Part shown: piece after piece, positions 16,482-24,144 of the stretch
How the letters are laid out: every line of letters begins with the position of its first letter
Numbering within the stretch: position 1 is the first letter of the stretch
Assembly (NCBI GenBank): GCA_046290575.1
Contig: JBKAGX010000001.1
Span: 186,001-250,000, forward strand
Direction: 5' to 3'
Source of the DNA: JANQQJ01 sp046290575
GTDB taxonomy: Bacteria > Pseudomonadota > Alphaproteobacteria > SMXS01
Length of the DNA stretch: 64,000 nt
Position numbers and translations under genes: made by a program
The notes under the pieces: generated by a model
The model's input: only the letters and a program-made list of their open reading frames with translations
Told to the model about the DNA's origin: nothing
Databases searched by the model: none

Positions 16482-17180
16482 CTATGCAGCCATGTCGAAC
16501 AGCAGGACTTCGGAGCCCTCAATGGCCTCCAATTTCAGCTCTGACAGGTCAGAGATCGCTGCGCCATCTCCCGCCTGCAGCCGCTCATCGCCTATGGTGA
16601 TATCGCCGCGGGCGACCTGCAGCCAGCCGATCCGGCCTTCAGCGAAAGCGTAGCCGACACAATCGCCTTCGCCCGGTTTGGCGACATAGAGTGCGGCATC
16701 CTGATGGATGGTCACCGAACCCTCCCGGCCATCGCGTGAGGCGACCAGCCGGAAGCCGGACCCGTCGATATCGTCGAATGCCTTCTGCTCGTAGCCGGGC
16801 GCCAGGCCATCCGACTCGGGCATGATCCAGATCTGCAGAAAATGCACTGGCTCGGACTCAGACGCGTTGTACTCACTGTGGCGGATGCCGGAGCCGGCGG
16901 TCATACGCTGCACCTCGCCCGGCTTGATCACCGAGCCGGTGCCGATGCTGTCCTTGTGCGCCAATGCCCCGTCCAGCACATAGGAGATGATCTCCATGTT
17001 CGCGTGGCCGTGGGTGTCGAAGCCACGGCCCGGTTCGACCCGGTCCTCATTGATGACGCGCAAAGGCCCGAAGCCCATGAAGTCACGGTCGTAATACTGG
17101 CCGAAGGAGAAGGTATGGCGGCTGTCCAGCCAGCCGAAATTGGCGGTGCCGCGGTCTTCCGCGCGACGAATCGTCATCAT
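16482..17180 (-). CDS. pirin family protein (YhaK-like bicupin)
   Basis: 232 residues. The first cupin domain has the metal set HGHANMEIISYV (about residues 57-68) and HSEYNASE (about 100-107), matching the iron-binding His-His-His-Glu of pirins. The second domain is degenerate, as is usual. The known E. coli and human relatives can oxidise quercetin-like flavonols or act as redox-sensitive proteins. AGGAGAACTGCC precedes the ATG. It is divergent from the aldehyde dehydrogenase gene. Confidence 0.92.
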   Translation of the reverse strand: MMTIRRAEDRGTANFGWLDSRHTFSFGQYYDRDFMGFGPLRVINEDRVEPGRGFDTHGHANMEIISYVLDGALAHKDSIGTGSVIKPGEVQRMTAGSGIRHSEYNASESEPVHFLQIWIMPESDGLAPGYEQKAFDDIDGSGFRLVASRDGREGSVTIHQDAALYVAKPGEGDCVGYAFAEGRIGWLQVARGDITIGDERLQAGDGAAISDLSELKLEAIEGSEVLLFDMAA

Positions 17181-17296
17181 GGCAGTTCTCCTGGTTTATC
17201 GGGGTTAAATTAGACTGATCGGTATATGGGGATTGCCGGCATGGACGGAATAGGCTGATTGGCAGCCCCACGCGCCGCGCATAGCACCCGGAAAAT

Positions 17297-17332
17297 CCAG
17301 ATTCTCCTTGGCGGCCAGATTCTCCTTGGCGG
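17297..17332. repeat. perfect 18-bp tandem duplication
   Basis: The 18-base unit CCAGATTCTCCTTGGCGG occurs twice with no spacer (17297-17314 and 17315-17332), in the gap between the divergent pirin and aldehyde dehydrogenase genes. It lies about 75 bases upstream of the dehydrogenase start. Because the copies are identical, the duplication is recent or selected. It could be a doubled regulatory site. Confidence 0.85.
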
Positions 17333-17407
17333 AAAGGGGGTGCTGCTAAATATTAGGCTCAATTAGAAAAGCCGACTTCACTGAAACGCAGGTCAGGAGC
17401 CGAGACA

Positions 17408-18844
17408 ATGAGCAACAATCAGAAATTCTACATCAATGGCGCATGGGTCGATCCGATCACGCCGAAGACCCATGAGGTCATCAACCCTGCCACCGAAGAG
17501 GCATGCGCGACCATCAGCATGGGCAGCGCGGCCGATGTCGACAAAGCCGTCGCTGCCGCCAAGGCGGCGTTCCCCAGCTTCTCCAATACGTCCAAACAGG
17601 AACGCATTGAGCTGTTCGGCGCCATTCTGGCCGAATATGGCAAGCGCAATGACGAGATCGCCGAAGCCATTTCGAAAGAAATGGGCGCGCCGATGTGGCT
17701 ATCAAAAGCCGCCCAGGCGACGCTCGGGCAGGCGCATTTCGCGACCGCCATGGAAATCCTGAAGAACTATGAGTTCGAGGAGCAGAAGGGCAATTACTAT
17801 CTGCGCCGCGAGCCTGTCGGCGTCTGCGGCTTCATCACGCCGTGGAACTGGCCGATCAATCAGATCGCCTGCAAGGTTGCCCCGGCACTGGCCGCGGGCT
17901 GCACCATGGTGCTGAAGCCCAGCGAAGTCGCCCCGATCAACGCGATCATTCTGGCGGAGGTCTTCGATGCCGCGGGCGTCCCGGCCGGTGTTTTCAACCT
18001 GGTCAATGGCGATGGCCCGACCGTGGGTGCGGCGATTTCATCGCACCCGGATGTCGACATGGTCTCGTTCACCGGCTCCACCCGCGCTGGCGTCGAAGTC
18101 GCCAAGGCGGCGGCCGACACGGTCAAGCGCGTGGCGCAGGAATTGGGCGGCAAGTCGGCCAACATCATTCTGGAAGATGCCGATATTCAGCAGGCCGTCG
18201 CCGCGGGCGTGATCCAGTGCTTCACCAATAGTGGCCAGTCGTGCAACGCGCCGACACGCATGCTGGTGCCCAACAGCAAGCATGACGAGGCGCTGGAAGT
18301 CGCCAAGGCCGCGGCTGAGAGCGTAAAGGTCGGTGACCCTAACTCCGAGGGCCGTCCCATGGGCCCGGTCGCCAGCGAGGTTCAGTACAACAAAATTCAG
18401 GCGCTGATCGAAAAGGGCATCGAAGAAGGCGCGACCCTGGTCGCGGGTGGCCCCGGCCGTCCAGACGGTCTCAACAAGGGCTTCTATGTCCGCCCCACGG
18501 TGTTCGGCAACGTCAACAACGACATGACCATTGCACGTGAAGAGATCTTCGGGCCGGTTTTGGCGATCCTGCCCTATGACTCAGAAGAGCAGGCGATCGA
18601 GATCGCCAACGACACCGAATATGGTCTGTCCGGCTATGTCCAGTCCGGCGATGTCGGCCACGCGCAGCAGGTCGCCGCGCAGATCCGCAGCGGCAATGTG
18701 CACATCAATGGCGCAGGCCCGGATTTCAACGCGCCGTTCGGTGGCTACAAGAAATCCGGCAATGGCCGCGAATGGGGCGAGCTGGGCTTCGAGGAATTCC
18801 TCGAGGTCAAAGCCGTCCTGATGCCGCCGCAGGCCGCCGAATAA
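17408..18844 (+). CDS. NAD(P)-dependent aldehyde dehydrogenase
   Basis: 478 residues, complete. The catalytic cysteine lies in FTNSGQSCNAPTRML (about residues 275-289), the general-base Glu in VAQELGGKSAN (about 247-257), and the cofactor-binding segment in FITPWNWPINQI (about 138-149) with FTGSTRAGVEV. The ending NGREWGELGFEEFLEVK is typical of aldehyde dehydrogenase subunits that oxidise medium-size aldehydes. It diverges from pirin and is followed by the TIGR03084-type gene 24 bases downstream. It probably oxidises an aldehyde formed in the local pathway. Confidence 0.95.
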   Translation: MSNNQKFYINGAWVDPITPKTHEVINPATEEACATISMGSAADVDKAVAAAKAAFPSFSNTSKQERIELFGAILAEYGKRNDEIAEAISKEMGAPMWLSKAAQATLGQAHFATAMEILKNYEFEEQKGNYYLRREPVGVCGFITPWNWPINQIACKVAPALAAGCTMVLKPSEVAPINAIILAEVFDAAGVPAGVFNLVNGDGPTVGAAISSHPDVDMVSFTGSTRAGVEVAKAAADTVKRVAQELGGKSANIILEDADIQQAVAAGVIQCFTNSGQSCNAPTRMLVPNSKHDEALEVAKAAAESVKVGDPNSEGRPMGPVASEVQYNKIQALIEKGIEEGATLVAGGPGRPDGLNKGFYVRPTVFGNVNNDMTIAREEIFGPVLAILPYDSEEQAIEIANDTEYGLSGYVQSGDVGHAQQVAAQIRSGNVHINGAGPDFNAPFGGYKKSGNGREWGELGFEEFLEVKAVLMPPQAAE

Positions 18845-18868
18845 ACGCCTAGGATTGAGGAGAAAGGC

Positions 18869-19726
18869 ATGGTTTCCGTTTGTCAAACCGTGGCCGGGGG
18901 CCATGCCTTATCTGCCGAACCCAGGGACGGCCTGTCCACCGCCTGGGACTTCCGCGACGAAAGCGATGCGCTCTACACCCTCGTCGCGCCGCTGAAATCC
19001 AAAGACTGGGAGCGCAAAACCCAGTTCAAGGACTGGACGATCAACGATGTGATCGGCCATTTGCACATCTGGAACCATGCCGCGCTTTTGTCGCTGCAAG
19101 ATGAAGACGCGTTTTCCGCGTTCATGAACGACGCTGTTGGCACCATGCGCGGGCCGGGCGGCCACCTTGCGTTCACCCGGGAGTGGCTTGATGGTGCCTC
19201 AGGACTGGCGCTGCTGGACCGGTGGCGTGAACTCTATGTGGAGGCATCGGAGGCTTTCGCTGCCGCCGACCCCAAAAAGCGGGTCAAGTGGGCCGGGCCG
19301 GATATGAGCGTGCGCTCCAGCATCACCGCGCGGCTGATGGAGACCTGGTCGCATGCGCAGGCCGTCTATGACTTGCTGGGGCAGGATCGCGTGGATACCG
19401 ACCGGATCAGGAATGTGGCCGTGATCGGCATCAACACGTTTGGTTGGACGTTCAAGAACCGCAAACTCGATGTGCCCGAAGACAAACCGTATGTGCGGCT
19501 GACCGCGCCATCGGGGGAACTCTGGGAATGGCACGAGCCCAGTGAGGACAACCTTATCAGTGGCGATGCGACGGCCTTCTGCCAGGTCGTGACGCAGACC
19601 CGCAACATCGCCGATACGGATTTGTCGGTGACCGGCGACACCGCCACACGCTGGATGGCGATGGCACAGTGCTTTGCCGGCCCGCCGCACGATCCGCCAC
19701 CACCGGGCACGCGCTTCAAGCAGTAG
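18869..19726 (+). CDS. TIGR03084-family protein (DinB-like, maleylpyruvate isomerase N-domain)
   Basis: 285 residues. The N-terminal four-helix bundle shows KDWTINDVIGHLHIWNHAA (about residues 51-69), with a metal-binding histidine pattern like that of DinB and mycothiol-dependent maleylpyruvate isomerase, and METWSHAQAVYDLLG supplies the further histidine. The function of the TIGR03084 group is not established. A good GAGGAGAAA site precedes the ATG, and the gap to the aldehyde dehydrogenase stop is only 24 bases, so the two are likely co-expressed and functionally linked. Confidence 0.8.
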   Translation: MVSVCQTVAGGHALSAEPRDGLSTAWDFRDESDALYTLVAPLKSKDWERKTQFKDWTINDVIGHLHIWNHAALLSLQDEDAFSAFMNDAVGTMRGPGGHLAFTREWLDGASGLALLDRWRELYVEASEAFAAADPKKRVKWAGPDMSVRSSITARLMETWSHAQAVYDLLGQDRVDTDRIRNVAVIGINTFGWTFKNRKLDVPEDKPYVRLTAPSGELWEWHEPSEDNLISGDATAFCQVVTQTRNIADTDLSVTGDTATRWMAMAQCFAGPPHDPPPPGTRFKQ

Positions 19727-19762
19727 AGGCCCTGCGCGCTGCCAACGCCTGCGGCGGCGTGC

Positions 19763-20476
19763 TTAACGTTCGGCGAATTGTTGGTCGCCAAACAGAATAT
19801 CCCGGTGTTCGGCGCCATAGCCCTTCAGACCACCCGCGATCGTCTCCTTGCGGATTTTGTTCTGCATGATGGCCAGGCCCTTTTGCACCGCGTCGCGTTC
19901 ACACAGCCGGTCAACCCAGGCCTGCATGTTGGGCCGTTCAGCGCGGCTGCGGCGCAGCGCCGTGATGCCGTAGGGCAGCAGCGCCATATCCGCGATGGAG
20001 TAGTCATCGAGGAAATAGGTATGGTTTTCCAGATAGCGGTCCATCACGCCCAGCTGGCGGTTCATTTCGTTTAGGTAACGGTCTATGGCGTACGGGTATT
20101 GATGCTCCGGCGCGGCATAGAACGCGAAGTGGGCATACTGGCCGGACATGGGCCCCTGGGTAGAGGCCTGAAAGAACAGCCATTTCATCATATGGGCGCG
20201 TTCGGCCGCCCCTTCGGGAATGAACCGCCCCTGTTTTTCAGCCAGATAGACCAGAATGGCGCAGCTCTCCCAAAGCGTAATCGGCGTGCCGCCGGGGCCG
20301 TCCGTATCGATGATCGCGGGTTGTTTATTGTTCGGGTTGATGGCGAGAAATTCAGGCGTCAACTGGTCGCCGCGCAGAATATCGATTTCATGGCAGCGGT
20401 ACTCCAGGCCCAATTCTTCCAGCAGGATCGCGACTTTCTGGCCATTGGGCGTGGGCCCCACGTAAAGCTCGATCAC
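19763..20476 (-). CDS. glutathione S-transferase family protein (YghU/Ure2p-like)
   Basis: 237 residues. The thioredoxin-like N-domain starts MIELYVGPTPNGQKVAILLEE, and the glutathione-binding region includes NPNNKQPAIID and TLWESCAILVYLAEK (about residues 72-86). The all-helical C-domain is complete. The TPNGQK opening is characteristic of the nu/Ure2p-like group, which includes disulphide-bond oxidoreductases. The GTG start overlaps the stop of the acetyltransferase gene by 4 bases (GTGA), so the two are translationally coupled. Confidence 0.9.
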   Translation of the reverse strand: MIELYVGPTPNGQKVAILLEELGLEYRCHEIDILRGDQLTPEFLAINPNNKQPAIIDTDGPGGTPITLWESCAILVYLAEKQGRFIPEGAAERAHMMKWLFFQASTQGPMSGQYAHFAFYAAPEHQYPYAIDRYLNEMNRQLGVMDRYLENHTYFLDDYSIADMALLPYGITALRRSRAERPNMQAWVDRLCERDAVQKGLAIMQNKIRKETIAGGLKGYGAEHRDILFGDQQFAER

Positions 20477-20973
20477 AGCGGCTTCTCCATCATCAGGACG
20501 TCGATGTAGTTGTCGAACTTGAACCCCACCTCGGTCATGGTGCCGGTCTTGCGGAAGCCGAAACCCTTATGCAAGGCGACGGAAGGGTCATTGGGCAGCG
20601 CGATCCAGGCGATGGCCCGGTGCAGCGGCTCATCGCGTAGCGCCTCAAACAGCGCGACATAGAGCTGTTTGCCCAGTCCCTCGCCGGTGGCGACCGGCCG
20701 CAGATAGATGCTGGTCATGACGGTCTGGTCATAGCCAGCCCTCTCGTGGAACCGGGTGCTGTGGGCGAAGCCGTCAACCTGACCCCGGTCCGCCACCAGC
20801 AAACGGTGTGGCCCGGTTTCGTCGAACTGGTTCATCCAGCGCTGCCAATAGTCCAGTGGCTCCGCCTCCATCTGGAAGATGGCTTCACTGTTGCGGATAT
20901 AGTGATTGTATATGTCGCCGATGATATCGGCGTCATCGAGCGTGGCCGGCCGGATGCGGGGTGTTTGATTCAT
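20473..20973 (-). CDS. GNAT family N-acetyltransferase (phosphinothricin-type)
   Basis: 166 residues. The start IRPATLDDADIIGDIYNHY is the first GNAT strand-helix unit. The acetyl-CoA loop is in VATGEGLGKQLYVALFEAL (about residues 110-128), and the end FRKTGTMTEVGFKFDNYIDV matches phosphinothricin or methionine-sulfone-like acetyltransferases. The real substrate may be an amino acid analogue or toxic amine. It is coupled to the glutathione transferase gene by a 4-base overlap. Confidence 0.9.
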   Translation of the reverse strand: MNQTPRIRPATLDDADIIGDIYNHYIRNSEAIFQMEAEPLDYWQRWMNQFDETGPHRLLVADRGQVDGFAHSTRFHERAGYDQTVMTSIYLRPVATGEGLGKQLYVALFEALRDEPLHRAIAWIALPNDPSVALHKGFGFRKTGTMTEVGFKFDNYIDVLMMEKPL

Positions 20974-21021
20974 GACTACACACTAGTTCTTGCCTTAAGG
21001 AATCGAACATATTCTGTCTAC

Positions 21022-21081
21022 CCGTTCGCCCTGAGCGCGAGCAGCGTCAGATGCGAGCAGTCGAAGGGTTCTTGCGAACGG
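21022..21081. repeat. palindromic repeat copy upstream of the GIY-YIG gene
   Basis: The ends CCGTTCG (21022-21028) and CGAACGG (21075-21081) are perfect inverted repeats, and the interior carries CCTGAGCG and CAGTCGAAGG blocks. It is the same family as the copies at 13999 and 16380. Its closest match is the reverse complement of 21397-21451, on the other side of the nuclease gene. Confidence 0.82.
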
Positions 21082-21105
21082 AAAGTCGACGACCGAGGAG
21101 ATCGC

Positions 21106-21387
21106 ATGGCTTTTTGGGTCTACATTCTGCGTTGCGCGGATTCTTCTTACTATACAGGTCATACAGACGACCTTGAAAAGCGGATCGGATTGCATCAGTC
21201 GGGAGGACTCGAGGGCTATACGAGCAAGCGCCTCCCTGTAAGTCTCGTTTTCACTCAGGAGTTTGCGTCACGTTACGAGGCCCTTACGGCTGAACGTCAG
21301 ATCAAGGGGTGGAGTCGTGCAAAGAAGGAAGCCTTAATGGCCAACGATTGGGATTTGCTGTCAGCGCTTTCCAAAGGACCTCGATAA
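21106..21387 (+). CDS. small GIY-YIG nuclease domain protein
   Basis: 93 residues made up almost entirely of a GIY-YIG domain. The opening WVYILRCADSSYYTGHTDD contains the YIL and YTG forms of the paired motif, and conserved basic (KRIGLH) and Glu (YEALTAERQIKGW) positions follow. I chose the ATG at 21106, with CGAGGAG upstream; the longer frame runs back through the repeat and the acetyltransferase gene. Such single-domain proteins are widespread with unknown biological role. This gene is bracketed by two inverted copies of one palindromic repeat, which suggests a link between the protein and the repeat. Confidence 0.9.
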   Translation: MAFWVYILRCADSSYYTGHTDDLEKRIGLHQSGGLEGYTSKRLPVSLVFTQEFASRYEALTAERQIKGWSRAKKEALMANDWDLLSALSKGPR

Positions 21388-21394
21388 GCCTGTA

Positions 21395-21460
21395 AGCCGT
21401 TCGCGAGGAACCTTCGACTGATCCGTGCTGCGGATCGCTCAGGCCGAACGGCTTTTTTTA
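21395..21460 (+). terminator. repeat-derived hairpin with T-run after the GIY-YIG gene
   Basis: AGCCGTTCG (21395-21403) pairs perfectly with CGAACGGCT (21445-21453), and a seven-T run follows on the plus strand, as in a factor-independent terminator. The hairpin interior is a copy of the CTGAGC/GTCGAAG repeat in reverse orientation, with its own GATCCG-N5-CGGATC stem. It would stop transcripts of the nuclease gene before they reach the convergent hslU. Confidence 0.75.
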
Positions 21461-21488
21461 AGTCTCTTTTGGCAACGCTATTGTTGAC

Positions 21489-22799
21489 CTAGAGAATATG
21501 TTTCGACAGGTCGAGGTCCTTGACCAGATCCCCGATATTATTTTCCACATAGGCGCGGTCGATGGCGATTTGTGTGCCGGGTGCGTCGGTGGCGTTGAAG
21601 CTGATGTCGTCCAGCACCCGCTCCAGAATGGTGTGCAGCCGCCGCGCGCCGATATTCTCCACCGACTGGTTCACCTCCGTGGCGATCTCGGCCAGCGCAT
21701 CAATGCCGTCCTCGGTGAAGTCCAGATCGACGTCTTCGGTTTTCATCAGCGCCTTGTACTGCTTGATCAGCGAGGCTTCCGGCTCGGTCAGGATGCGTTT
21801 GAAATCATCCTTGGTGAGCGCCCGCAACTCGACGCGTATCGGCAGGCGGCCCTGTAGTTCCGGCAACATGTCGGACGGTTTGGCGAGTGAAAACGCGCCC
21901 GACGCAATGAACAGAATATGGTCGGTGGTCACCGCGCCATGCTTGGTGGCCACCGTTGTACCCTCGATCAGCGGCAGCAGGTCGCGCTGCACGCCCTCGC
22001 GGGAAACGTCGGCGCCGCCCCGTTCCGAGCGGCCGGAAATCTTGTCGATCTCATCCAGGAAGACGATACCGTTCTGCTCGACGGCCTCGATGGCGATGCG
22101 GGTGATGTCTTCATCGTCCAGCAACGCGTCGCTTTCTTCGGCCACCAGCACCTCATAGCTGTCGCTCACATTCATCTTCTTTTCGCGGGTGCGGCCGCCC
22201 ATCGCCTTGCCGAACATGTCGTTGAGGTTGAGCATGCCCATCTGCGCCCCCGGCATGCCGGGAATATCGAGGGTGGGTAGCTGCATGCCGCCGGCGTCTG
22301 TCAGGTGCAGGGTGATTTCCTTGTCGTCGAGTTCTCCGGCGCGCAGCTTGCGGCGAAACGTCTCGCGGGTCTCTGTCCGGGCGTCCTCGCCCACCAGCGC
22401 GTCCAGCACCCGTTCTTCGGCGGCCACTTCGGCGCGGGCTTTGACTTCCTTGCGCTTCTTTTCGCGCACCATGACGATGGCCGCTTCCACCAGATCGCGG
22501 ATGATCGATTCCACGTCACGGCCCACATAGCCGACTTCGGTGAATTTGGTGGCTTCCACCTTCATGAAAGGCGCTTCGGCCAGCTTGGCCAGCCGTCTGG
22601 AAATTTCTGTTTTGCCGACGCCGGTGGGGCCGATCATCAGGATGTTTTTCGGCAGCACCTCGTCGCGCAGCTCTTCGGGCAATTGCTGGCGGCGCCAGCG
22701 GTTGCGCAGGGCGATGGCCACGGCGCGCTTGGCGTCCTTCTGGCCGATAATATAGCGGTCGAGCTCCGAGACGATCTCCCGGGGCGAGAATGCGGTCAT
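21489..22799 (-). CDS. hslU: ATP-dependent protease ATPase subunit HslU
   Basis: 436 residues, the normal HslU length. The Walker A motif is MIGPTGVGKTEISRRLA (about residues 54-70), the Walker B is GIVFLDEIDKI (about 244-254), and the family-specific start FSPREIVSELDRYIIGQ is present. The I-domain between about 110 and 240 is complete. HslU hexamers unfold proteins and feed them into the HslV peptidase. The gene starts one base after the hslV stop, so the two are co-translated. Confidence 0.98.
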   Translation of the reverse strand: MTAFSPREIVSELDRYIIGQKDAKRAVAIALRNRWRRQQLPEELRDEVLPKNILMIGPTGVGKTEISRRLAKLAEAPFMKVEATKFTEVGYVGRDVESIIRDLVEAAIVMVREKKRKEVKARAEVAAEERVLDALVGEDARTETRETFRRKLRAGELDDKEITLHLTDAGGMQLPTLDIPGMPGAQMGMLNLNDMFGKAMGGRTREKKMNVSDSYEVLVAEESDALLDDEDITRIAIEAVEQNGIVFLDEIDKISGRSERGGADVSREGVQRDLLPLIEGTTVATKHGAVTTDHILFIASGAFSLAKPSDMLPELQGRLPIRVELRALTKDDFKRILTEPEASLIKQYKALMKTEDVDLDFTEDGIDALAEIATEVNQSVENIGARRLHTILERVLDDISFNATDAPGTQIAIDRAYVENNIGDLVKDLDLSKHIL

Positions 22800-22800
22800 C

Positions 22801-23349
22801 TCAGGATTCCAGTGTTTCGACGGTGATGTTTTCGTTGGTGTAGACGCAGATGTCGGCGGCGATTTTCATCGCCCGCCGGGCGATTTCTTCCGCGCCCATG
22901 TCCTCAATGTCATAAAGCGCGCGTGCCGCAGACAATGCGTAATTGCCGCCGGAGCCCAGACCGATCAGCCCTTCTTCCGGTTCCAGCACGTCGCCCGTGC
23001 CGCTGATCAGCAGGCTGACCTCTTTGTCGGCGACGGCCATCATGGCTTCCAGCCGGCGCAAAAACCGGTCGGTGCGCCAGTCCTTGGCGAGTTCCACGCA
23101 GGCGCGGGTCAGGTTCCCGCCATGCCGCTCCAGCTTGCCTTCCAGCCGCTCAAACAGGGTGAACGCGTCTGCGGTGGCGCCCGCGAACCCGGCCAGAATG
23201 CTGCCATCGCCAATGCGTCGCACCTTGCGCGCATTGCCTTTGACGACCGTGTCGCCCATGGAAACCTGGCCGTCACCCGCCATAACGAGCGTGCCGTTCT
23301 TGCGCACCGTCAGGATGGTGGTGCCGTGCCATTGAACCGGTTCAGACAT
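22801..23349 (-). CDS. hslV: ATP-dependent protease peptidase subunit HslV
   Basis: 182 residues. Alignment with HslV places the catalytic N-terminal threonine at residue 10, in TTILTVRKNG, so the first nine residues (MSEPVQWHG) must be removed as a short propeptide; the E. coli enzyme removes only its first methionine. The remainder, including VMAGDGQVSMGDTVVKG, is typical of this proteasome-like peptidase. It lies upstream of hslU with a one-base gap. Confidence 0.97.
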   Translation of the reverse strand: MSEPVQWHGTTILTVRKNGTLVMAGDGQVSMGDTVVKGNARKVRRIGDGSILAGFAGATADAFTLFERLEGKLERHGGNLTRACVELAKDWRTDRFLRRLEAMMAVADKEVSLLISGTGDVLEPEEGLIGLGSGGNYALSAARALYDIEDMGAEEIARRAMKIAADICVYTNENITVETLES

Positions 23350-23364
23350 GGGGCGTTAGATAGG

Positions 23365-23385
23365 GGGGATAAGGCCCGGATGCAA
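23365..23385 (-). promoter_or_regulatory. weak heat-shock-type promoter candidate before hslV
   Basis: On the minus strand a CATTGCA element and a CCTATCTAAC element stand about 17 bases apart, resembling the CTTG and CYTATNT boxes reported for alphaproteobacterial sigma-32 promoters. The second box is so close to the hslV ATG that the transcript would be almost leaderless, which makes the call uncertain. Confidence 0.3.
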
Positions 23386-23411
23386 TGGTGGGCTTAGCGA
23401 CCGAACGCTCG

Positions 23412-23429
23412 CTAGCACGATTTTGCTAG
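23412..23429. promoter_or_regulatory. CTAGCA-N6-TGCTAG palindrome
   Basis: Six-base perfect arms lie in the divergent gap between hslV and the membrane protein gene at 23474. It may be an operator acting on either side. No neighbouring regulator gene points to a binding protein. Confidence 0.35.
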
Positions 23430-23473
23430 GTGGAATCTGTCATGACCCCCATTTGGAAGAGTGGGACGATTTT

Positions 23474-24073
23474 ATGCGACGACTTTACCAAAGAGCGTTT
23501 GAGCGGCGGAAGAAAACAAATTCCATGTCTCACATCCTGTCGGTCGGGATGTTGTTGGTTTTTGCCTATTGTTTACTGCTCATTTTCACGATTGTTACCT
23601 TAGATAGCCGATCGTTCGATGAGTTTTGGTGCTCGTTCGATGCGATCGATCCACCGCTGATCTATCTCCTGCCGCTCCTGCTCTTGAGTGTTCTCTATCT
23701 CATATGGCTCGACTGGTTTTCCAACAGCCTATCGGGTCAAGCCGTTGGCCGAGGGCGTCGAACTTATTATCTGGGAACGGTGGTTTTGGTTACGGGAATG
23801 CTTTTCATCGCTTTTCAACAATATGACCAATTTGGAATGCTGAACCGATGTAAACCAAAAGTTGGTTTGGAAGGCCCCATCCCGCTGGAAAAGTATTCCG
23901 CAATACAACGCTATGTTCTCCAGTATCGCGCATGCGCGGACCCGCATGTCCGTCTTACGCCGGCTTTTTGTAGTGGTTTTGATCGCAGGCTTGGTGATCG
24001 TTGCGAATCTGATGGCTTGGACTTCTGGTGTTACTGGCGCGCTTTTGACGAGTCTCTGAGCTCAAGCTCCTAG
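23474..24073 (+). CDS. unrecognised membrane protein, probably frameshifted near its 3' end
   Basis: No family is recognised. From the ATG at 23474 the product has three strong membrane spans: around LSVGMLLVFAYCLLLIF, YLLPLLLLSVLYLIW, and YYLGTVVLVTGMLFIAF. After about 23940 this frame becomes Cys- and Arg-rich and loses hydrophobic character. The +1 frame from 23946 to 24059 instead encodes a convincing fourth span, RLFVVVLIAGLVIVANLMAW. A frameshift or sequencing error is therefore likely, or else a short overlapping gene. The segment is visibly more AT-rich than its neighbours, which suggests transfer from elsewhere. The start is uncertain; an in-frame TTG lies at 23423. Confidence 0.5.
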   Translation: MRRLYQRAFERRKKTNSMSHILSVGMLLVFAYCLLLIFTIVTLDSRSFDEFWCSFDAIDPPLIYLLPLLLLSVLYLIWLDWFSNSLSGQAVGRGRRTYYLGTVVLVTGMLFIAFQQYDQFGMLNRCKPKVGLEGPIPLEKYSAIQRYVLQYRACADPHVRLTPAFCSGFDRRLGDRCESDGLDFWCYWRAFDESLSSSS

Positions 24074-24144
24074 TGGACACCGGCAAGATGGTAAATCAGA
24101 ATTGGCGGTACACATGATACCCTGCTTCCTGCTATATCCCCGCC

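Noticed and set aside
17200..17235. TetR-type operator TTAGACTGATCGGTATA upstream of pirin
   Set aside because: The arms are imperfect and no regulator gene is adjacent, so it is too weak to list.
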